A stretch of 64,000 nucleotides of DNA from CAWJNF01 sp963844235 (lineage in GTDB: Bacteria > Actinomycetota > Thermoleophilia > Gaiellales > Gaiellaceae): positions 310,001 through 374,000 of the forward strand of contig CAWJNF010000005.1 in the NCBI GenBank assembly GCA_963844235.1, read 5' to 3'. Every line of letters starts with the position of its first letter. Within the stretch, counting starts at the first letter, position 1. A program made the position numbers and the translations under genes. Under the pieces are notes generated by a model. It was given only the letters and a program-made list of their open reading frames with translations. It did not search any database and was not told where the DNA came from. This document shows, in pieces, positions 50,607 through 60,261 of the stretch.

Positions 50607-51607
50607 GCTGCCTCCTTCCAACGTATTTCGTCGCCGGCCAGCTCGAGGCCGTCCGCCGACCAGCCCTCGACGAGCAACGGCCCGGCGAGATCGTGCCCGA
50701 GCAGGAGCTGCAGGTCCGAGTCGGGCAGCCCAGCCGCGACGCGGCAGAGCGCGGCCGCCCCGGGGCCGAACTCCGCGTTGCTCCCGAGCACGACGGCGAT
50801 CCCGCGGTCGGCGGCGACCTCCGCCACCCGGCCCAGGATGTCCTCGCCGCGGCACTTCCCCGGATGCAGCGTCCACGCCTGCCAGGGGCCGTCCCGCAGG
50901 GTAAGCGCGTCCTCGTAGCTCCAGATCGACTCGTCGGCCACCCAGGTCCAGCCGTCCGGCTCGGGAAGCCCGCGCTCGAGGACGTCGATCCGCGAGCACG
51001 GCTGCTCGACGCCGTCCACGGAGGTCACCGCGAAGATCGAGCCGTACGCGGGCAGCTCCTCCCAGGCGATCGACTCGTTCGCATCCGCGACGATCGCCGC
51101 ATCCGGGGCAGCCTCGCGGACAGCTCTCAGCCGGGCTTCGTCCTCGGCGCGGCCGCCCGCGAGCTTCACCTTGAGCCGCCGATGGCCCTCACCCGTCTGG
51201 AGGCGGGCGAGCCGCGAGGCGGTCTCAGGCCCGACGCGTCCGATGAGGCCGCGCACCGGCACCGGCTTCGCGGCCGCGCGGGCTCCGAGAGCATCGAGGG
51301 CAGCCGCCTCGACCGCCCAGACGAGGAAGTTGTTCGCGGCGAGCGTGCTCCGGGCGGCCTCGGCTACGCCGGCGGCGTCGAGACCGACGAGCGCGGGGCC
51401 CAGGACGTGCTCGAGCAGAAGCAGCGACGCCTCGGCCGATTCGCCGGACCAGCCGGGTAGCAGCGTCGCCTCGCCCAACCCGACGCGGCCGTCCACGAGC
51501 TCGACCTCGACGACGAGCGAGCTCGAACGTCCTCCGAACGCGCCCTCGAAGTCCTCCCGATGCAGGCGCTCCGCGATGTGCGCCTCGATACCTGCGATCG
51601 CGGTCAC
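50603..51607 (-). CDS. Enolase-superfamily protein (muconate cycloisomerase-like)
   Basis: 334 residues from GTG 51607. N-terminal capping domain, then barrel motifs RRLKVKLAGG (KxK), VADANES, DGVEQPCS and VADESIW, followed by TLHPGKCRG and VLGSNAEFGPG. Lysine residues on the second and sixth strands and three acidic ligands place it in the muconate-lactonising/dipeptide-epimerase group. It may racemise, epimerise or cycloisomerise an intermediate. A paralogue with the same HPGKC box lies at 63419-64000. Confidence 0.88.
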   Translation of the reverse strand: MTAIAGIEAHIAERLHREDFEGAFGGRSSSLVVEVELVDGRVGLGEATLLPGWSGESAEASLLLLEHVLGPALVGLDAAGVAEAARSTLAANNFLVWAVEAAALDALGARAAAKPVPVRGLIGRVGPETASRLARLQTGEGHRRLKVKLAGGRAEDEARLRAVREAAPDAAIVADANESIAWEELPAYGSIFAVTSVDGVEQPCSRIDVLERGLPEPDGWTWVADESIWSYEDALTLRDGPWQAWTLHPGKCRGEDILGRVAEVAADRGIAVVLGSNAEFGPGAAALCRVAAGLPDSDLQLLLGHDLAGPLLVEGWSADGLELAGDEIRWKEAA

Positions 51608-52713
51608 GCGGTGGCCATCTCCTCGAGGGACGCGATCTCCTCGGGTCTGACGGCGCGCTGCTCGGAGATGCTCCGAGCCGCCGCCTCGATCAGGCGCATC
51701 GTCTTCAAGTTGTCCCGGCCGCTCGTCTCCGCCTCGGCGCCGGACTCGACCGCGATCAGAAGCTGCGCCATGGTCGCGATGAAGGCGTGCGGGATCACGG
51801 TGTACGGAAGAGCCGGACGGAAGACGCAGCTCGGGTGCGCCGCGAGGACGAGCTCGAACTCGTCCGGGACCGGGAGCCCGTAGTGCGTGTACTGCGCGTA
51901 CGTGCCGGAGGCGATGCCCTCGGAGGCCTCGACGCGCCAGCGTGCCCAGTCCTCGCCGATCGCCTTCTCCCCGTTCGACCGGATCGTAGCTCCGAGCGTG
52001 TCCGAGTAGCGAAGCGCGATGTGCACCGTCGTGTCACCGCGCGGCAGCTGGCCGGGATTGCGCCAGCTCGTCGCAAAGACCCATTCGGGCTCGCCGAACA
52101 AGAAACGACAGACGTCGAGGTGGTGGACGCAGTCGGTGCGGAGCGTCAGGTCGGACAGGCCGAGCCACTGCCGATCCATTACCTCCCATTCGTTGCGCCA
52201 GGCCAGGTCGAACGCGGCTCCGGCGGGCTCGCCGAGAACGCCCTGTCGCAACAGGTTGCCGGTCGACCGGATGCCCGGCAACCAGCGGGCGTTCTGGTTC
52301 ACCGCCAACTGGACGCCGGCTCGGCCGGCCGCCCGCACGATTGCGCAGGCGTCGTCGAAGTTCATGGCGAGCGGTTTGTGGCACTGGACGTGCCTTCCGG
52401 CCGCGATCGCCTCGAGGGCGACGGGGGGTTGGCGATCCGGCGGCAGCGCGACGTCTACGACCTCGACGTCGCCGTCGGCCAGCAGCTCCGTGGCCGAGCC
52501 GTATGCGTTCGGTATTCCGAATCGCTCGGCGAGGCGCTCGGCCTTCGCCCGGTCCGTGTCGGCGATCGCCACCACGGGAAAGCCGGCCTCCGCGTACGCT
52601 GGCAGATGCGAGTTCGTCACGATCGTCCCGGCCCCGACGATGCCGATCCCGTGCTCGCGCGAGGCCGGCAGCGGGATCTCGTAGTCGAAGCGTGGGCCTT
52701 CGATCGGCGTCAT
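51604..52713 (-). CDS. Gfo/Idh/MocA-family oxidoreductase
   Basis: 369 residues. NAD(P)-binding GIGIVGAGTIVTNSHLPAYAE, the substrate signature QCHKPLA (EKP variant with His), NQNARWLPG and a C-terminal alpha/beta domain containing DCVHHLDVCRFLFGE. Family members oxidise sugar or cyclitol alcohols, or reduce imines. Coupled by 4-nt overlaps to oppF upstream and the enolase-superfamily gene downstream. Confidence 0.92.
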   Translation of the reverse strand: MTPIEGPRFDYEIPLPASREHGIGIVGAGTIVTNSHLPAYAEAGFPVVAIADTDRAKAERLAERFGIPNAYGSATELLADGDVEVVDVALPPDRQPPVALEAIAAGRHVQCHKPLAMNFDDACAIVRAAGRAGVQLAVNQNARWLPGIRSTGNLLRQGVLGEPAGAAFDLAWRNEWEVMDRQWLGLSDLTLRTDCVHHLDVCRFLFGEPEWVFATSWRNPGQLPRGDTTVHIALRYSDTLGATIRSNGEKAIGEDWARWRVEASEGIASGTYAQYTHYGLPVPDEFELVLAAHPSCVFRPALPYTVIPHAFIATMAQLLIAVESGAEAETSGRDNLKTMRLIEAAARSISEQRAVRPEEIASLEEMATA

Positions 52714-53696
52714 ACGGCGACCGCCGCCGGTCGTGCCAGAAACTGCATCGCCTCGGGCTCGTCCGCGCGATGGCAGGCGACGACGCTCTCGCCGACCTGG
52801 CGCAGGACGGGCACCTCCCCGGCGCAGCGCTCGATGGCGAGCGGGCAGCGCGTGCGGAAGCGGCAGCCGCTCGGCGGCTTCAGAGCGCTCGGCACCTCGC
52901 CCCGGGCGCTCACGACGATGCTCTCGCTACCCATCCGCGGCGCCGACGCCAGCAGCGCGGCGCTGTACGGGTGCCGCGGGGCGGCGCAGAACGGCCCGCG
53001 GTCGGCGAGCTCGACGATCCGGCCGAGGTACATGACGTTGACGTGGTCCGCCAGTGCCCGTACCACGGCAAGGTCGTGGGAGATGAGCAGGATCGCGAGG
53101 CCCAGCCGCTGGCGCAGCTCCATCAGGAGCAGCAGGATCTGACCCTGGATCGAGACGTCGAGCGCCGACGTGGGCTCGTCGGCGACGAGCAGCTCGGGCT
53201 CGAGGGAGAGCGCACGCGCGATCGCGATGCGCTGGCGCTGACCGCCGGAGAACTGGTGCGGGTAGTAGCCCGTCACCGACGGATCGAGACCGACCAGCTC
53301 GAGCACCTCCTGCACCCTGGCCTGCCGCGCGGCGCGCGGTCCGGTCGAGTGGACGACGAGCGGCTCCTCGACGAGGTCGCCGACGGTCATGCGCTCGTTC
53401 AGCGCCGATCCCGGGTCCTGGAAGACGATCTGGACGCGCCGCCGGGCGGCGCGCAGGTCCTTGCCGCTCAGCCCGAGCAGGTCGACGTCGCCGAGCCAGA
53501 CGCGGCCGGACTTGGCCCGCACGAGCCGCGTGATCGCCCGGCCGAGCGTCGTCTTCCCGCAGCCGCTCTCGCCGACGAGCGCGAGCGTCTCGCCACGAGC
53601 GAGCTCGAGGTCGACGCCGTCGACGGCGCGCAGGGGGCCGTCGGGCGTCTTGTACTCGACGACGAGCTGCTCGACCCGGAGGAGTGGGTCGCTCAT
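52710..53696 (-). CDS. Oligopeptide/dipeptide ABC transporter ATPase (OppF type)
   Basis: 328 residues. Walker A GESGCGKTTLGRA, Q-loop VFQDPGSALNERM, signature FSGGQRQRIAIARAL, Walker B LLVADEPTSALDV, switch HDLAVV, and the C-terminal Opp/Dpp extension with a CRFRTRCPLA...C cysteine motif. It energises the transporter together with the adjacent ATPase. Confidence 0.94.
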   Translation of the reverse strand: MSDPLLRVEQLVVEYKTPDGPLRAVDGVDLELARGETLALVGESGCGKTTLGRAITRLVRAKSGRVWLGDVDLLGLSGKDLRAARRRVQIVFQDPGSALNERMTVGDLVEEPLVVHSTGPRAARQARVQEVLELVGLDPSVTGYYPHQFSGGQRQRIAIARALSLEPELLVADEPTSALDVSIQGQILLLLMELRQRLGLAILLISHDLAVVRALADHVNVMYLGRIVELADRGPFCAAPRHPYSAALLASAPRMGSESIVVSARGEVPSALKPPSGCRFRTRCPLAIERCAGEVPVLRQVGESVVACHRADEPEAMQFLARPAAVAV

Positions 53697-54709
53697 GGGC
53701 GGCGGAACGGGTCGACGACGCAGGCCACGTCGTGCTCCGCAGCGACCTGGACGAGCGGCGGAGGACTCGTGTCACAGACGTCCTGCCGGTGGGGGCAGCG
53801 CGGGGCGAACGGGCACCCGGGGGGCAGCCGGCGGGCGCTCGGCGGGCTGCCCGGGATGGGGCGGAGCTTCACGTCGCGGTCGACGTCGGGGTTCGCGACG
53901 AGCAGGGCCGCCGTGTAGGGATGGCGCGGCGCCCGGAAGAGCTCCTGCACCCGGCCGCTCTCCATGATCCTGCCGCCGTACATCACGAGGACGCGATCGA
54001 CGACGCTCGAGATGATCGGCAGCGAGTGGCTGATCAGCAGCATCGCCATCCCGCGCTCGAGCTGCCTCGTCCGCAGCAGCTCGAGGACCTGGGCCTGAAC
54101 CGTGACGTCCAGCGCGGTCGTCGGCTCGTCGGCCACCAGCAGGTCGGGGTCGCCCGCCAGCGCGAGCGCGATGAGGATGCGTTGCCGCATGCCTCCGCTC
54201 AGCTCGTGCGGGTACTGGCGGAGCCGGCGCTCGGGATCGGAGATCCCGACCTCCTGGACGAGCTCGAGCGCGCGCCGCTCGGCGGCCCCCCGCCGGAGCG
54301 AGGCGCTGAGCAGCAGAGCCTCCTTCAGGTGCCCTCCGACGGTCATGAGCGGGTCGAGTGCCATGGACGCTTCCTGGAAGACCATGGCGATCCGGCGGCC
54401 GCGGATCCTGCGCCAGCCGCGCTCGTCGAGCCCGGTGAGCTCCTGGCCGTCGAAGACGATCGATCCGCTGGTGACCCGCCCACCGACGGGGAGGACGTTC
54501 AGGAGCGCCGACGCGAGGCTCGACTTGCCCGAACCGCTCTCCCCCACGAGCCCGCACGCCTCGCCTCTCCCGATGGTCAGCGAGACGTCGCGCACCGCCT
54601 CGGCGAGGCTCCGGCCGCCGAACGAGACGGACAGGTCGCGCACGTCGAGGAGCGCTTCTCCGACGGCTGCAGCGGCCCGCCGCTCCTCCGTTGCGGGCCG
54701 GGCGCTCAT
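53693..54709 (-). CDS. Oligopeptide/dipeptide ABC transporter ATPase (OppD type)
   Basis: 338 residues from ATG 54709; an upstream in-frame extension covers oppB and is not coding. Walker A GESGSGKSSLASA, Q-loop VFQEASMALDPLM, signature LSGGMRQRILIALAL, Walker B LLVADEPTTALDV, switch HSLPII, and the CPFAPRCPHRQDVC terminal motif. Overlaps both neighbouring genes by 4 nt. Confidence 0.94.
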   Translation of the reverse strand: MSARPATEERRAAAAVGEALLDVRDLSVSFGGRSLAEAVRDVSLTIGRGEACGLVGESGSGKSSLASALLNVLPVGGRVTSGSIVFDGQELTGLDERGWRRIRGRRIAMVFQEASMALDPLMTVGGHLKEALLLSASLRRGAAERRALELVQEVGISDPERRLRQYPHELSGGMRQRILIALALAGDPDLLVADEPTTALDVTVQAQVLELLRTRQLERGMAMLLISHSLPIISSVVDRVLVMYGGRIMESGRVQELFRAPRHPYTAALLVANPDVDRDVKLRPIPGSPPSARRLPPGCPFAPRCPHRQDVCDTSPPPLVQVAAEHDVACVVDPFRRP

Positions 54710-55635
54710 GCTCGCCTCATGCGCGGGTCCAGGGTCAGGTTGGCGACGTCGGCGAGGAGGTTGAAGACGACGACGGCGGTAGCGATGAAGATCACGGCGC
54801 CGGTGATCATCGGCAGGTCGTTCTGGCTGACGGCGAGCCAGGCCTGCTGCCCGACCCCCGGCCACGAGAAGACCTGCTCGACGACGACCACACCGGCCGC
54901 GCCCGCGAGGAAGGCGCCCGAATCGAGGCCGACCATCGTCACGATCGGGTTGACCGAGTTCGGCAGGATGTGCCGGAAGAGCAGACGCGTCGAGGAGGCG
55001 CCTCGCGCCCGCGCTGCGCGGACGTACTCCTGGTTCATGATGTCGATCATCGCCGAGCGCATCATGCGCGCGTACCATGGTGCGCCGGCGAGGCCGAGCG
55101 TCAGCGCGGGCAGCAGCAGGTGCTCGAAGCCGCCATAGCCGCCGATCGGCACCAGGGAGGCCCTGTACGCGACCAGGTAGAGGAGGGCGAAGCCGAGGAC
55201 GAACACGGGCACGAGCGCGCCGCTGAGCGAGAACAGGAGCACGAAGCGATCGATCAAGGAGCCCCGCCGAAGCGCCGCGACGATGCCGAGCGGGACGCCG
55301 ATCACGAGCTGCATGACGATTCCGGCGAGGGCGAGCTTCAGCGTTGCCGGAATGCGGTCGACCAGGGAGTCGACGACCGAGCGGCTGTTCGCGATCGACA
55401 CGCCGAGATTCCCCTGCACGAGCTCCTTCAGGTAGTAGCCGTAGCGTGCGAGGAGCGGCTCATCGAGGCCGAATTCGTCGCGGATCTCCTGCTTGACCTC
55501 CTCGGTCGCGAAGCGGCCGGCGTAGACGTCGACCGGGTCGACCGGCGAGATGACCGTCGCCGCGAAGGTCAGAGTCACGACGACCCAGAGGACAAGCACT
55601 CCCCAGCCGAGACGCTTGAGAATCGTCGCCGTCAT
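54706..55635 (-). CDS. ABC transporter permease (DppB/OppB type)
   Basis: 309 residues from ATG 55635. First helix ILKRLGWGVLVLWVVVTLTFAA, periplasmic loop, then five helices. The EAA coupling loop is EYVRAARARGASSTRLLFRHILPN. One of two membrane subunits of the peptide-type importer. Confidence 0.94.
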   Translation of the reverse strand: MTATILKRLGWGVLVLWVVVTLTFAATVISPVDPVDVYAGRFATEEVKQEIRDEFGLDEPLLARYGYYLKELVQGNLGVSIANSRSVVDSLVDRIPATLKLALAGIVMQLVIGVPLGIVAALRRGSLIDRFVLLFSLSGALVPVFVLGFALLYLVAYRASLVPIGGYGGFEHLLLPALTLGLAGAPWYARMMRSAMIDIMNQEYVRAARARGASSTRLLFRHILPNSVNPIVTMVGLDSGAFLAGAAGVVVVEQVFSWPGVGQQAWLAVSQNDLPMITGAVIFIATAVVVFNLLADVANLTLDPRMRRA

Positions 55636-56579
55636 GCGCGTCGTGCCTCGACCCCGTCGGCGCGACCCGAGTCCTTCGGGTCGAGCGCATGGCGGAGCCC
55701 GTCGCCGAGCAGGACGAAGGCGAGCATGGCCAGGAGGATCGCCCCGGCAGGAACGAAGACGAGCCGCGGCTGCGTGAGGAAGAAGCCCTGCCCCTCCGCG
55801 ATGATGTTGCCCCACGAGGCATCCGGGGGCGGCAGGCCGACGCCGAGGTAGCCGAAGACCGCCTCCGCCTGGATCGCGACCCCGACGCCGAGGGTCACGT
55901 AGACGATCACGGACGGCAGGGCGTGGGGCAGGAGGTGCCGGAAGAGCAAGCGCTTGCGCGACGCGCCGATCGCGACGGCGGAAGCGGCCAGATCTCGGCC
56001 GGAGAGCGAGTAGACGGTCCCGAAGACGATGCGGGCGAGGTAGGCGCCCCAAGCGAGCCCGATGATGATCCCGACGCTGAGCAGCGACGGCCGGGCGATC
56101 GCGAGGAAGACCATCGCGAGCAGCAGGACTGGGAAGCTCAGCACAACGTCCGCGGCCCGCATGAGCGTCTCCCGCGTGGCGGTGCGTCCGACGCCCGCGA
56201 AGCCGCCCATGAGGATGCCGATCCCCGCCGCGATGCCGATGGCGAGGAACGACGCCGCCAGCGAGACCTTGGCGCCGTGGAGGAGCCGGGCGAGGACGTC
56301 CCGCCCCTGCGTGTCGGTACCGAGCGGAAACGCCTTGCTCGGCCCGAGTGGATCGCCGTCGGGCGAGAGACCCCCCGAGACGATCAGGTTCGGGTCGCGG
56401 CCGTAGGCGACGGGGCCGACGATGGCCGCCAGGACGATGAGCACGACCAGCACCGCGCCGGCCATGGCCGTCGGATCCCGGAGGAGCCGCCTGAGGCTCT
56501 GCGACCAGTAGCCGGCGGCGGCCTCCTCCGGTAGTGCGCTGTCCGCCTGAGCACGAGCCGCGATGCTGTCGGTCGCCAA
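55632..56579 (-). CDS. ABC transporter permease (DppC/OppC type)
   Basis: About 315 residues from TTG 56579 (LATDSIAARAQ), which has GAGGCGAG upstream. A longer frame from TTG 56645 is disfavoured because it starts inside a stable stem-loop. N-terminal OppC domain (QSLRRLLRDPTAMAGAVLVV), six helices, and the LGTDTQGRDVLARLLHGAKVS and DLAASAVAIGASRKRLLFRHLLPH coupling region. Confidence 0.93.
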   Translation of the reverse strand: MATDSIAARAQADSALPEEAAAGYWSQSLRRLLRDPTAMAGAVLVVLIVLAAIVGPVAYGRDPNLIVSGGLSPDGDPLGPSKAFPLGTDTQGRDVLARLLHGAKVSLAASFLAIGIAAGIGILMGGFAGVGRTATRETLMRAADVVLSFPVLLLAMVFLAIARPSLLSVGIIIGLAWGAYLARIVFGTVYSLSGRDLAASAVAIGASRKRLLFRHLLPHALPSVIVYVTLGVGVAIQAEAVFGYLGVGLPPPDASWGNIIAEGQGFFLTQPRLVFVPAGAILLAMLAFVLLGDGLRHALDPKDSGRADGVEARRA

Positions 56580-56593
56580 CGGCTCGCCTCGAG

Positions 56594-56664
56594 CTAGATG
56601 GTTGATCGGTAATTGTGGTCCGGCGGTGCCACGGTTACCGGTCAATTAGCGATCGATCATCTAG
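56594..56664 (-). promoter_or_regulatory. Long stem-loop between the binding-protein and permease genes
   Basis: Arms 56594-56615 and 56643-56664 are complementary at 19 of 22 positions around a 27-nt loop. The arm at 56643-56664 contains the stop codon of the solute-binding-protein gene. In the minus-strand mRNA the structure follows the binding protein and precedes oppC, the position where stabilising stem-loops raise binding-protein output over permease output. Confidence 0.7.
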
Positions 56665-58421
56665 GAGGTCAGTGACAGTTTCGTGAAGATCGTTGCCGCC
56701 GTGTTCGTGCCCACGAGGAGGTTCTGGACGTTATCGCCCTTGTACAGCGAGCGCTGGGGCCAGTAGACCGTGACCCACAGAGCCTCCTCGCCGATCACCG
56801 TGCGCATGATCTGCTGATACGCGCTGATCTCCTCTTCCTTGTCCGTCGTGGTGTTGCCGGTGGCGTTGAGCTCGTCCACCTCGGGCGAGGCCCAGCGCGA
56901 GAAGTTGCAGCAGGTTCCGTCCGCGTCGGCCGCCTCCTTGGTGGCGGTCGTGAACGCCGAGTCGACGACGTAGGAGCCGTGCGGGACGTCCATCGACCAC
57001 CCGTTCGGCACGATCGCCAGCGGATCCATCGTGCGGGACAGCCAGGCGTCGAACGCGAGCGACGTGACCTTGACCTTGAGCCCGGCCTGCTCAAGGTCCT
57101 GCTGCAGCAGCGGCGCCCAGCCGTCCGTCGGGAAGAGCGTGCCCGGCGCGGGCATGATGAGCTCGACCTCCTGGCCTGCCACGCCGGCTGACTCGATCAG
57201 GCTCTTGGCCTGCTCCGGGTCGTAGGGCAGCGCCTCGAAATCCGCGTCGTAGTACTGGCTCTTCGGCGACCAGAAGCCGGTGGCGACCTCGCCCCGATTC
57301 TGGTCGTGCTGGAGGAGCGCCTGCTTGTTGATCGCCATCGTGATCGCCTTGCGGGCGTCGAGGCTCGCGAAGACCGGGCTCTCCTCGACCGCGTTGAGCG
57401 TCAGGTACCAGACGTTGTCGACAAGACCCTCGACGATGCGGCCGCTCCGGTCGGGATCGTCCTTGATCGCGTTGTACGCAGAGGCCGGGATCTCGTCCCA
57501 CATGACGTCCGAGTCGCCGCTGTCGATGCGCAGGATCGCAGTGTCGGGGTCGACGGCGAGGTCGATCTCCATCCCGTCCAGGAAGATCTGGTCCGGGGCG
57601 AAGTAGTTCTCGTAGCGAGACAGCGTGATGCGCTGCCCGGCCTGGTAGGAGTCGAGCTTGAACGGCCCGGAGCCCACCGGCTCGAGGTTGAATGCGTCGC
57701 CCTTGGCCTCGACCACGGCCTTCGGGTAGACGGAGGCGAACCAGATGGCGAGCAGGTTCAGGAACGCTGCCCGGGGCTCGATCAGGTCGATCTGGACGGT
57801 CTTGTCGTCGACCGCGATGATGCCGGACGACTCCGTCGCCTCGCCGGCGGCGATTCCCTCCGTGTCCACGATGAGCCCGGTGTAGTAGGAGCCGCCCTCG
57901 CTCTTCGTGTTGGGATGGATGAGGCGCTCGAGCGAGAACTTCACGTCCGCCGCGGTCACGGGCGAGCCGTCGTGGAAGGTCGCATCCCGGAGCGTGAAGG
58001 TGTACGTCTTCCCGTCGTTCTCCGGCGCGGGCACCTCGGTGGCCAGGTCGGGCAGGATCGTGCCCGCGTTCTGCGGATCCGTCGTGACGAGCTTGCTGAA
58101 GATGGCGTCGCCGAAGGTCACGGACTGGTTGTCGTAGAACCGCTGTACGTCGAAGCCGCGCACGTCCGAGCCCATCGTGGCGCGCAGGATCCCGCCCGTC
58201 GCGGGGGCCGGGGCGGTCGTCTCGCCCTCGGTCGCGGCGGGCGGCTCTGCCGCCGTTGTTCCGGCGTTGGTCGTAGCCGGCGGCGCAGGTGCCGCCTCCT
58301 CAGCGTCGTCGCCGCCGCAAGCCGCGAGTATGGCTGCGATTCCCGGCAGTGCACCGACCGCCGCCGCGCCTCGAAGGAACCGCCGCCGGGTGAACACCGA
58401 ACTGTCTTGCTCGTGCGTCAT
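56661..58421 (-). CDS. Peptide-type ABC transporter solute-binding lipoprotein
   Basis: 586 residues. The signal contains a Tat motif (TRRRFLRG) and a lipobox (AAILAACG), followed by an Ala/Thr/Pro-rich linker. The SBP_bac_5 domain shows FSLERLIHP, GSGPFKLDSYQAGQRITLSRYENY and QALLQHDQNRG patterns. AGGAGGAGAGG lies just before the ATG. First of two such proteins encoded side by side. Confidence 0.93.
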   Translation of the reverse strand: MTHEQDSSVFTRRRFLRGAAAVGALPGIAAILAACGGDDAEEAAPAPPATTNAGTTAAEPPAATEGETTAPAPATGGILRATMGSDVRGFDVQRFYDNQSVTFGDAIFSKLVTTDPQNAGTILPDLATEVPAPENDGKTYTFTLRDATFHDGSPVTAADVKFSLERLIHPNTKSEGGSYYTGLIVDTEGIAAGEATESSGIIAVDDKTVQIDLIEPRAAFLNLLAIWFASVYPKAVVEAKGDAFNLEPVGSGPFKLDSYQAGQRITLSRYENYFAPDQIFLDGMEIDLAVDPDTAILRIDSGDSDVMWDEIPASAYNAIKDDPDRSGRIVEGLVDNVWYLTLNAVEESPVFASLDARKAITMAINKQALLQHDQNRGEVATGFWSPKSQYYDADFEALPYDPEQAKSLIESAGVAGQEVELIMPAPGTLFPTDGWAPLLQQDLEQAGLKVKVTSLAFDAWLSRTMDPLAIVPNGWSMDVPHGSYVVDSAFTTATKEAADADGTCCNFSRWASPEVDELNATGNTTTDKEEEISAYQQIMRTVIGEEALWVTVYWPQRSLYKGDNVQNLLVGTNTAATIFTKLSLTS

Positions 58422-58478
58422 CCTCTCCTCCTTGTCCCTCTGTCCTAAAGACGGACGCGGTGTCCGGCGGTTAGGCGG

Positions 58479-60260
58479 TCATGCCTCCTCGAGCCAGTAG
58501 TCCGCGAAGAACCGGTACTCCGAGACCGTCGGCAGCTTGAAGCCGCGCATCCTCTCCGACACCAGTGCGGCCGCCTCCGGGTAGAGCACCGGGACCCAGA
58601 GCGCCTCGGTCTTGACGACGATCTCGTCCATCTGCTTGTAGAGGTCGATCACCTCGTTCGGGTCCGTCGCCCGGTGCGCGTCGACGACGAGCTGCTCGAA
58701 CTCGGGATCGACGTACTCGGAGAAGTTGCAGCAGCCGGCGTCGAGTGACGCCTGCGTGAACGCACTGTCGATGACGAAGGACCCGTGCGGGTACGGCTGC
58801 TGCCACTGGTTCTCGGTCAGCGCCGGTGGGTTCTTGACGACCTCGGTGCCGTAGGGCTCGAAGGCGAGCTGCTGCAGGTTGACGTTGATGCCGATGGTGC
58901 GCAGGTCCTCCTGCGCGGTCTCGCTCAGCTCAGCCGACGGCGACGTGTTGCGCGAGAAGAAGTCGATGTCGAAGCCGTCGGCGAAGCCGGCGTCCGCGAG
59001 CAGCTGCCTGGCGGCGTCGGGGTCGTACGGATACGCCATCCCCTGCTGGTAGTACGGACCGAGAGGCGAGAAGAGGCCTCCGTCGGCAGGCTGGCCGAGG
59101 CCCTTGAGGACGCGGATGAGACGCTCCTTGTCGATCGCATGGGCGATCGCCTGGCGAACGCGCAGGTCCTTCGTCGCCTCGTGCTCGAGGTTCAGGGTGA
59201 TGTAGTAGACGTCCGAGACGAGGGCGGTGATGAGCTGCGCCTCGATGTCGGGGTCGTCGAGGACCTGCGACAGCACGCCGGATGGAACGAGGTCATGCGT
59301 GACGTCCTGCTCCCCGTCCTGGATGCGCAGGTGCGCCAGCTCCCCGTCGATGCCCGTGTTCCACTCGACCTGGTCGACGTACGGGCGCTCCGGATCCCAG
59401 TAGTCCGGGTTGCGCTCGAGCACGAACGACTCGTCGAGCGTGATCGGCCCGGAGAGCTTGAACGGCCCCGTGCCGACCGGAGCCAGATTGAAGCCGTCGT
59501 TCCCGAGCTCCTCGACGACCTCGCGCGGTACGACTCCCGTGAAGGGAAGTCCGAGCAGGTAGAGGAACGCGCTGTCGGGCTGCTCGAGCTCCACCGTGAG
59601 CGTCAGCGGGTCGACGGCAGTGATCCCCGGCAGCTCCTTGCTCCGCTCGTTGAGTACGTCCTCGGTGCCGACGATCCCGAGCGTCTGGTAGTAACTGCCT
59701 GCCTCGCTGGCCGTTGCCGGGTCGATGACGCGCTCGAGCGTGAACTTCACGTCGTCGGCCGTCAGTTCGCGCCCGTGGTGGAACATGACGCCGGGGCGGA
59801 GGGTGAACGTGTACAGCGTGCCCTCCGCGTTCACCTCGGGGAGCTCGGCAACTCCCGGGCCCACCTCGCCGTTCTCCGTCCACGCGAGGGAGAGCAGGGG
59901 GTCGAAGAGGGCGAAGACTCCGGTTGCCGAGAGCGTGTTGAACCACCGCGCCGGGTCGAAGCCGAACGGGGTCGAGGACGCGCTGAAGATCAGCGTGCCG
60001 CCGCGCACCGGCTCGCCCGAGACCGTCTCGGCCGCGCCGGTGGTTGCTGCTCCCGTCGTAGCCGTGCCCGTCGTGCCCCCTGCAGATGTGGTGGATGGAG
60101 CGGCTTCCCCATTGTCTCCGTCACCGCCGCAGGCAGCCAGCAGCCCGCCGCCCGAAAGAAGGGCGAGACCGCCGCCGAGGCCGAGGGCCCGGCCGAGAAA
60201 CCGTCGTCGCGTGATCTCCTGCTCGAGCGCGCGCTTGAGGTGGTCGTCGCCAGCCGACAT
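58479..60260 (-). CDS. Peptide-type ABC transporter solute-binding lipoprotein (second copy)
   Basis: 593 residues. Tat motif TRRRFLGRALGLGGG, lipobox LLAACGG, Thr/Ala-rich linker, then an SBP_bac_5 domain (KFTLERVIDP, GTGPFKLSGPITLDESFVLERN, AIDKERLIRVLKGLGQP). It shares a CCNFSxxxxPE motif with the other binding protein, so they are paralogues with probably overlapping ligands. AGGAGGAGGC precedes the ATG; it starts 1 bp after the U32-like gene stop. Confidence 0.93.
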   Translation of the reverse strand: MSAGDDHLKRALEQEITRRRFLGRALGLGGGLALLSGGGLLAACGGDGDNGEAAPSTTSAGGTTGTATTGAATTGAAETVSGEPVRGGTLIFSASSTPFGFDPARWFNTLSATGVFALFDPLLSLAWTENGEVGPGVAELPEVNAEGTLYTFTLRPGVMFHHGRELTADDVKFTLERVIDPATASEAGSYYQTLGIVGTEDVLNERSKELPGITAVDPLTLTVELEQPDSAFLYLLGLPFTGVVPREVVEELGNDGFNLAPVGTGPFKLSGPITLDESFVLERNPDYWDPERPYVDQVEWNTGIDGELAHLRIQDGEQDVTHDLVPSGVLSQVLDDPDIEAQLITALVSDVYYITLNLEHEATKDLRVRQAIAHAIDKERLIRVLKGLGQPADGGLFSPLGPYYQQGMAYPYDPDAARQLLADAGFADGFDIDFFSRNTSPSAELSETAQEDLRTIGINVNLQQLAFEPYGTEVVKNPPALTENQWQQPYPHGSFVIDSAFTQASLDAGCCNFSEYVDPEFEQLVVDAHRATDPNEVIDLYKQMDEIVVKTEALWVPVLYPEAAALVSERMRGFKLPTVSEYRFFADYWLEEA

Positions 60261-60261
60261 G

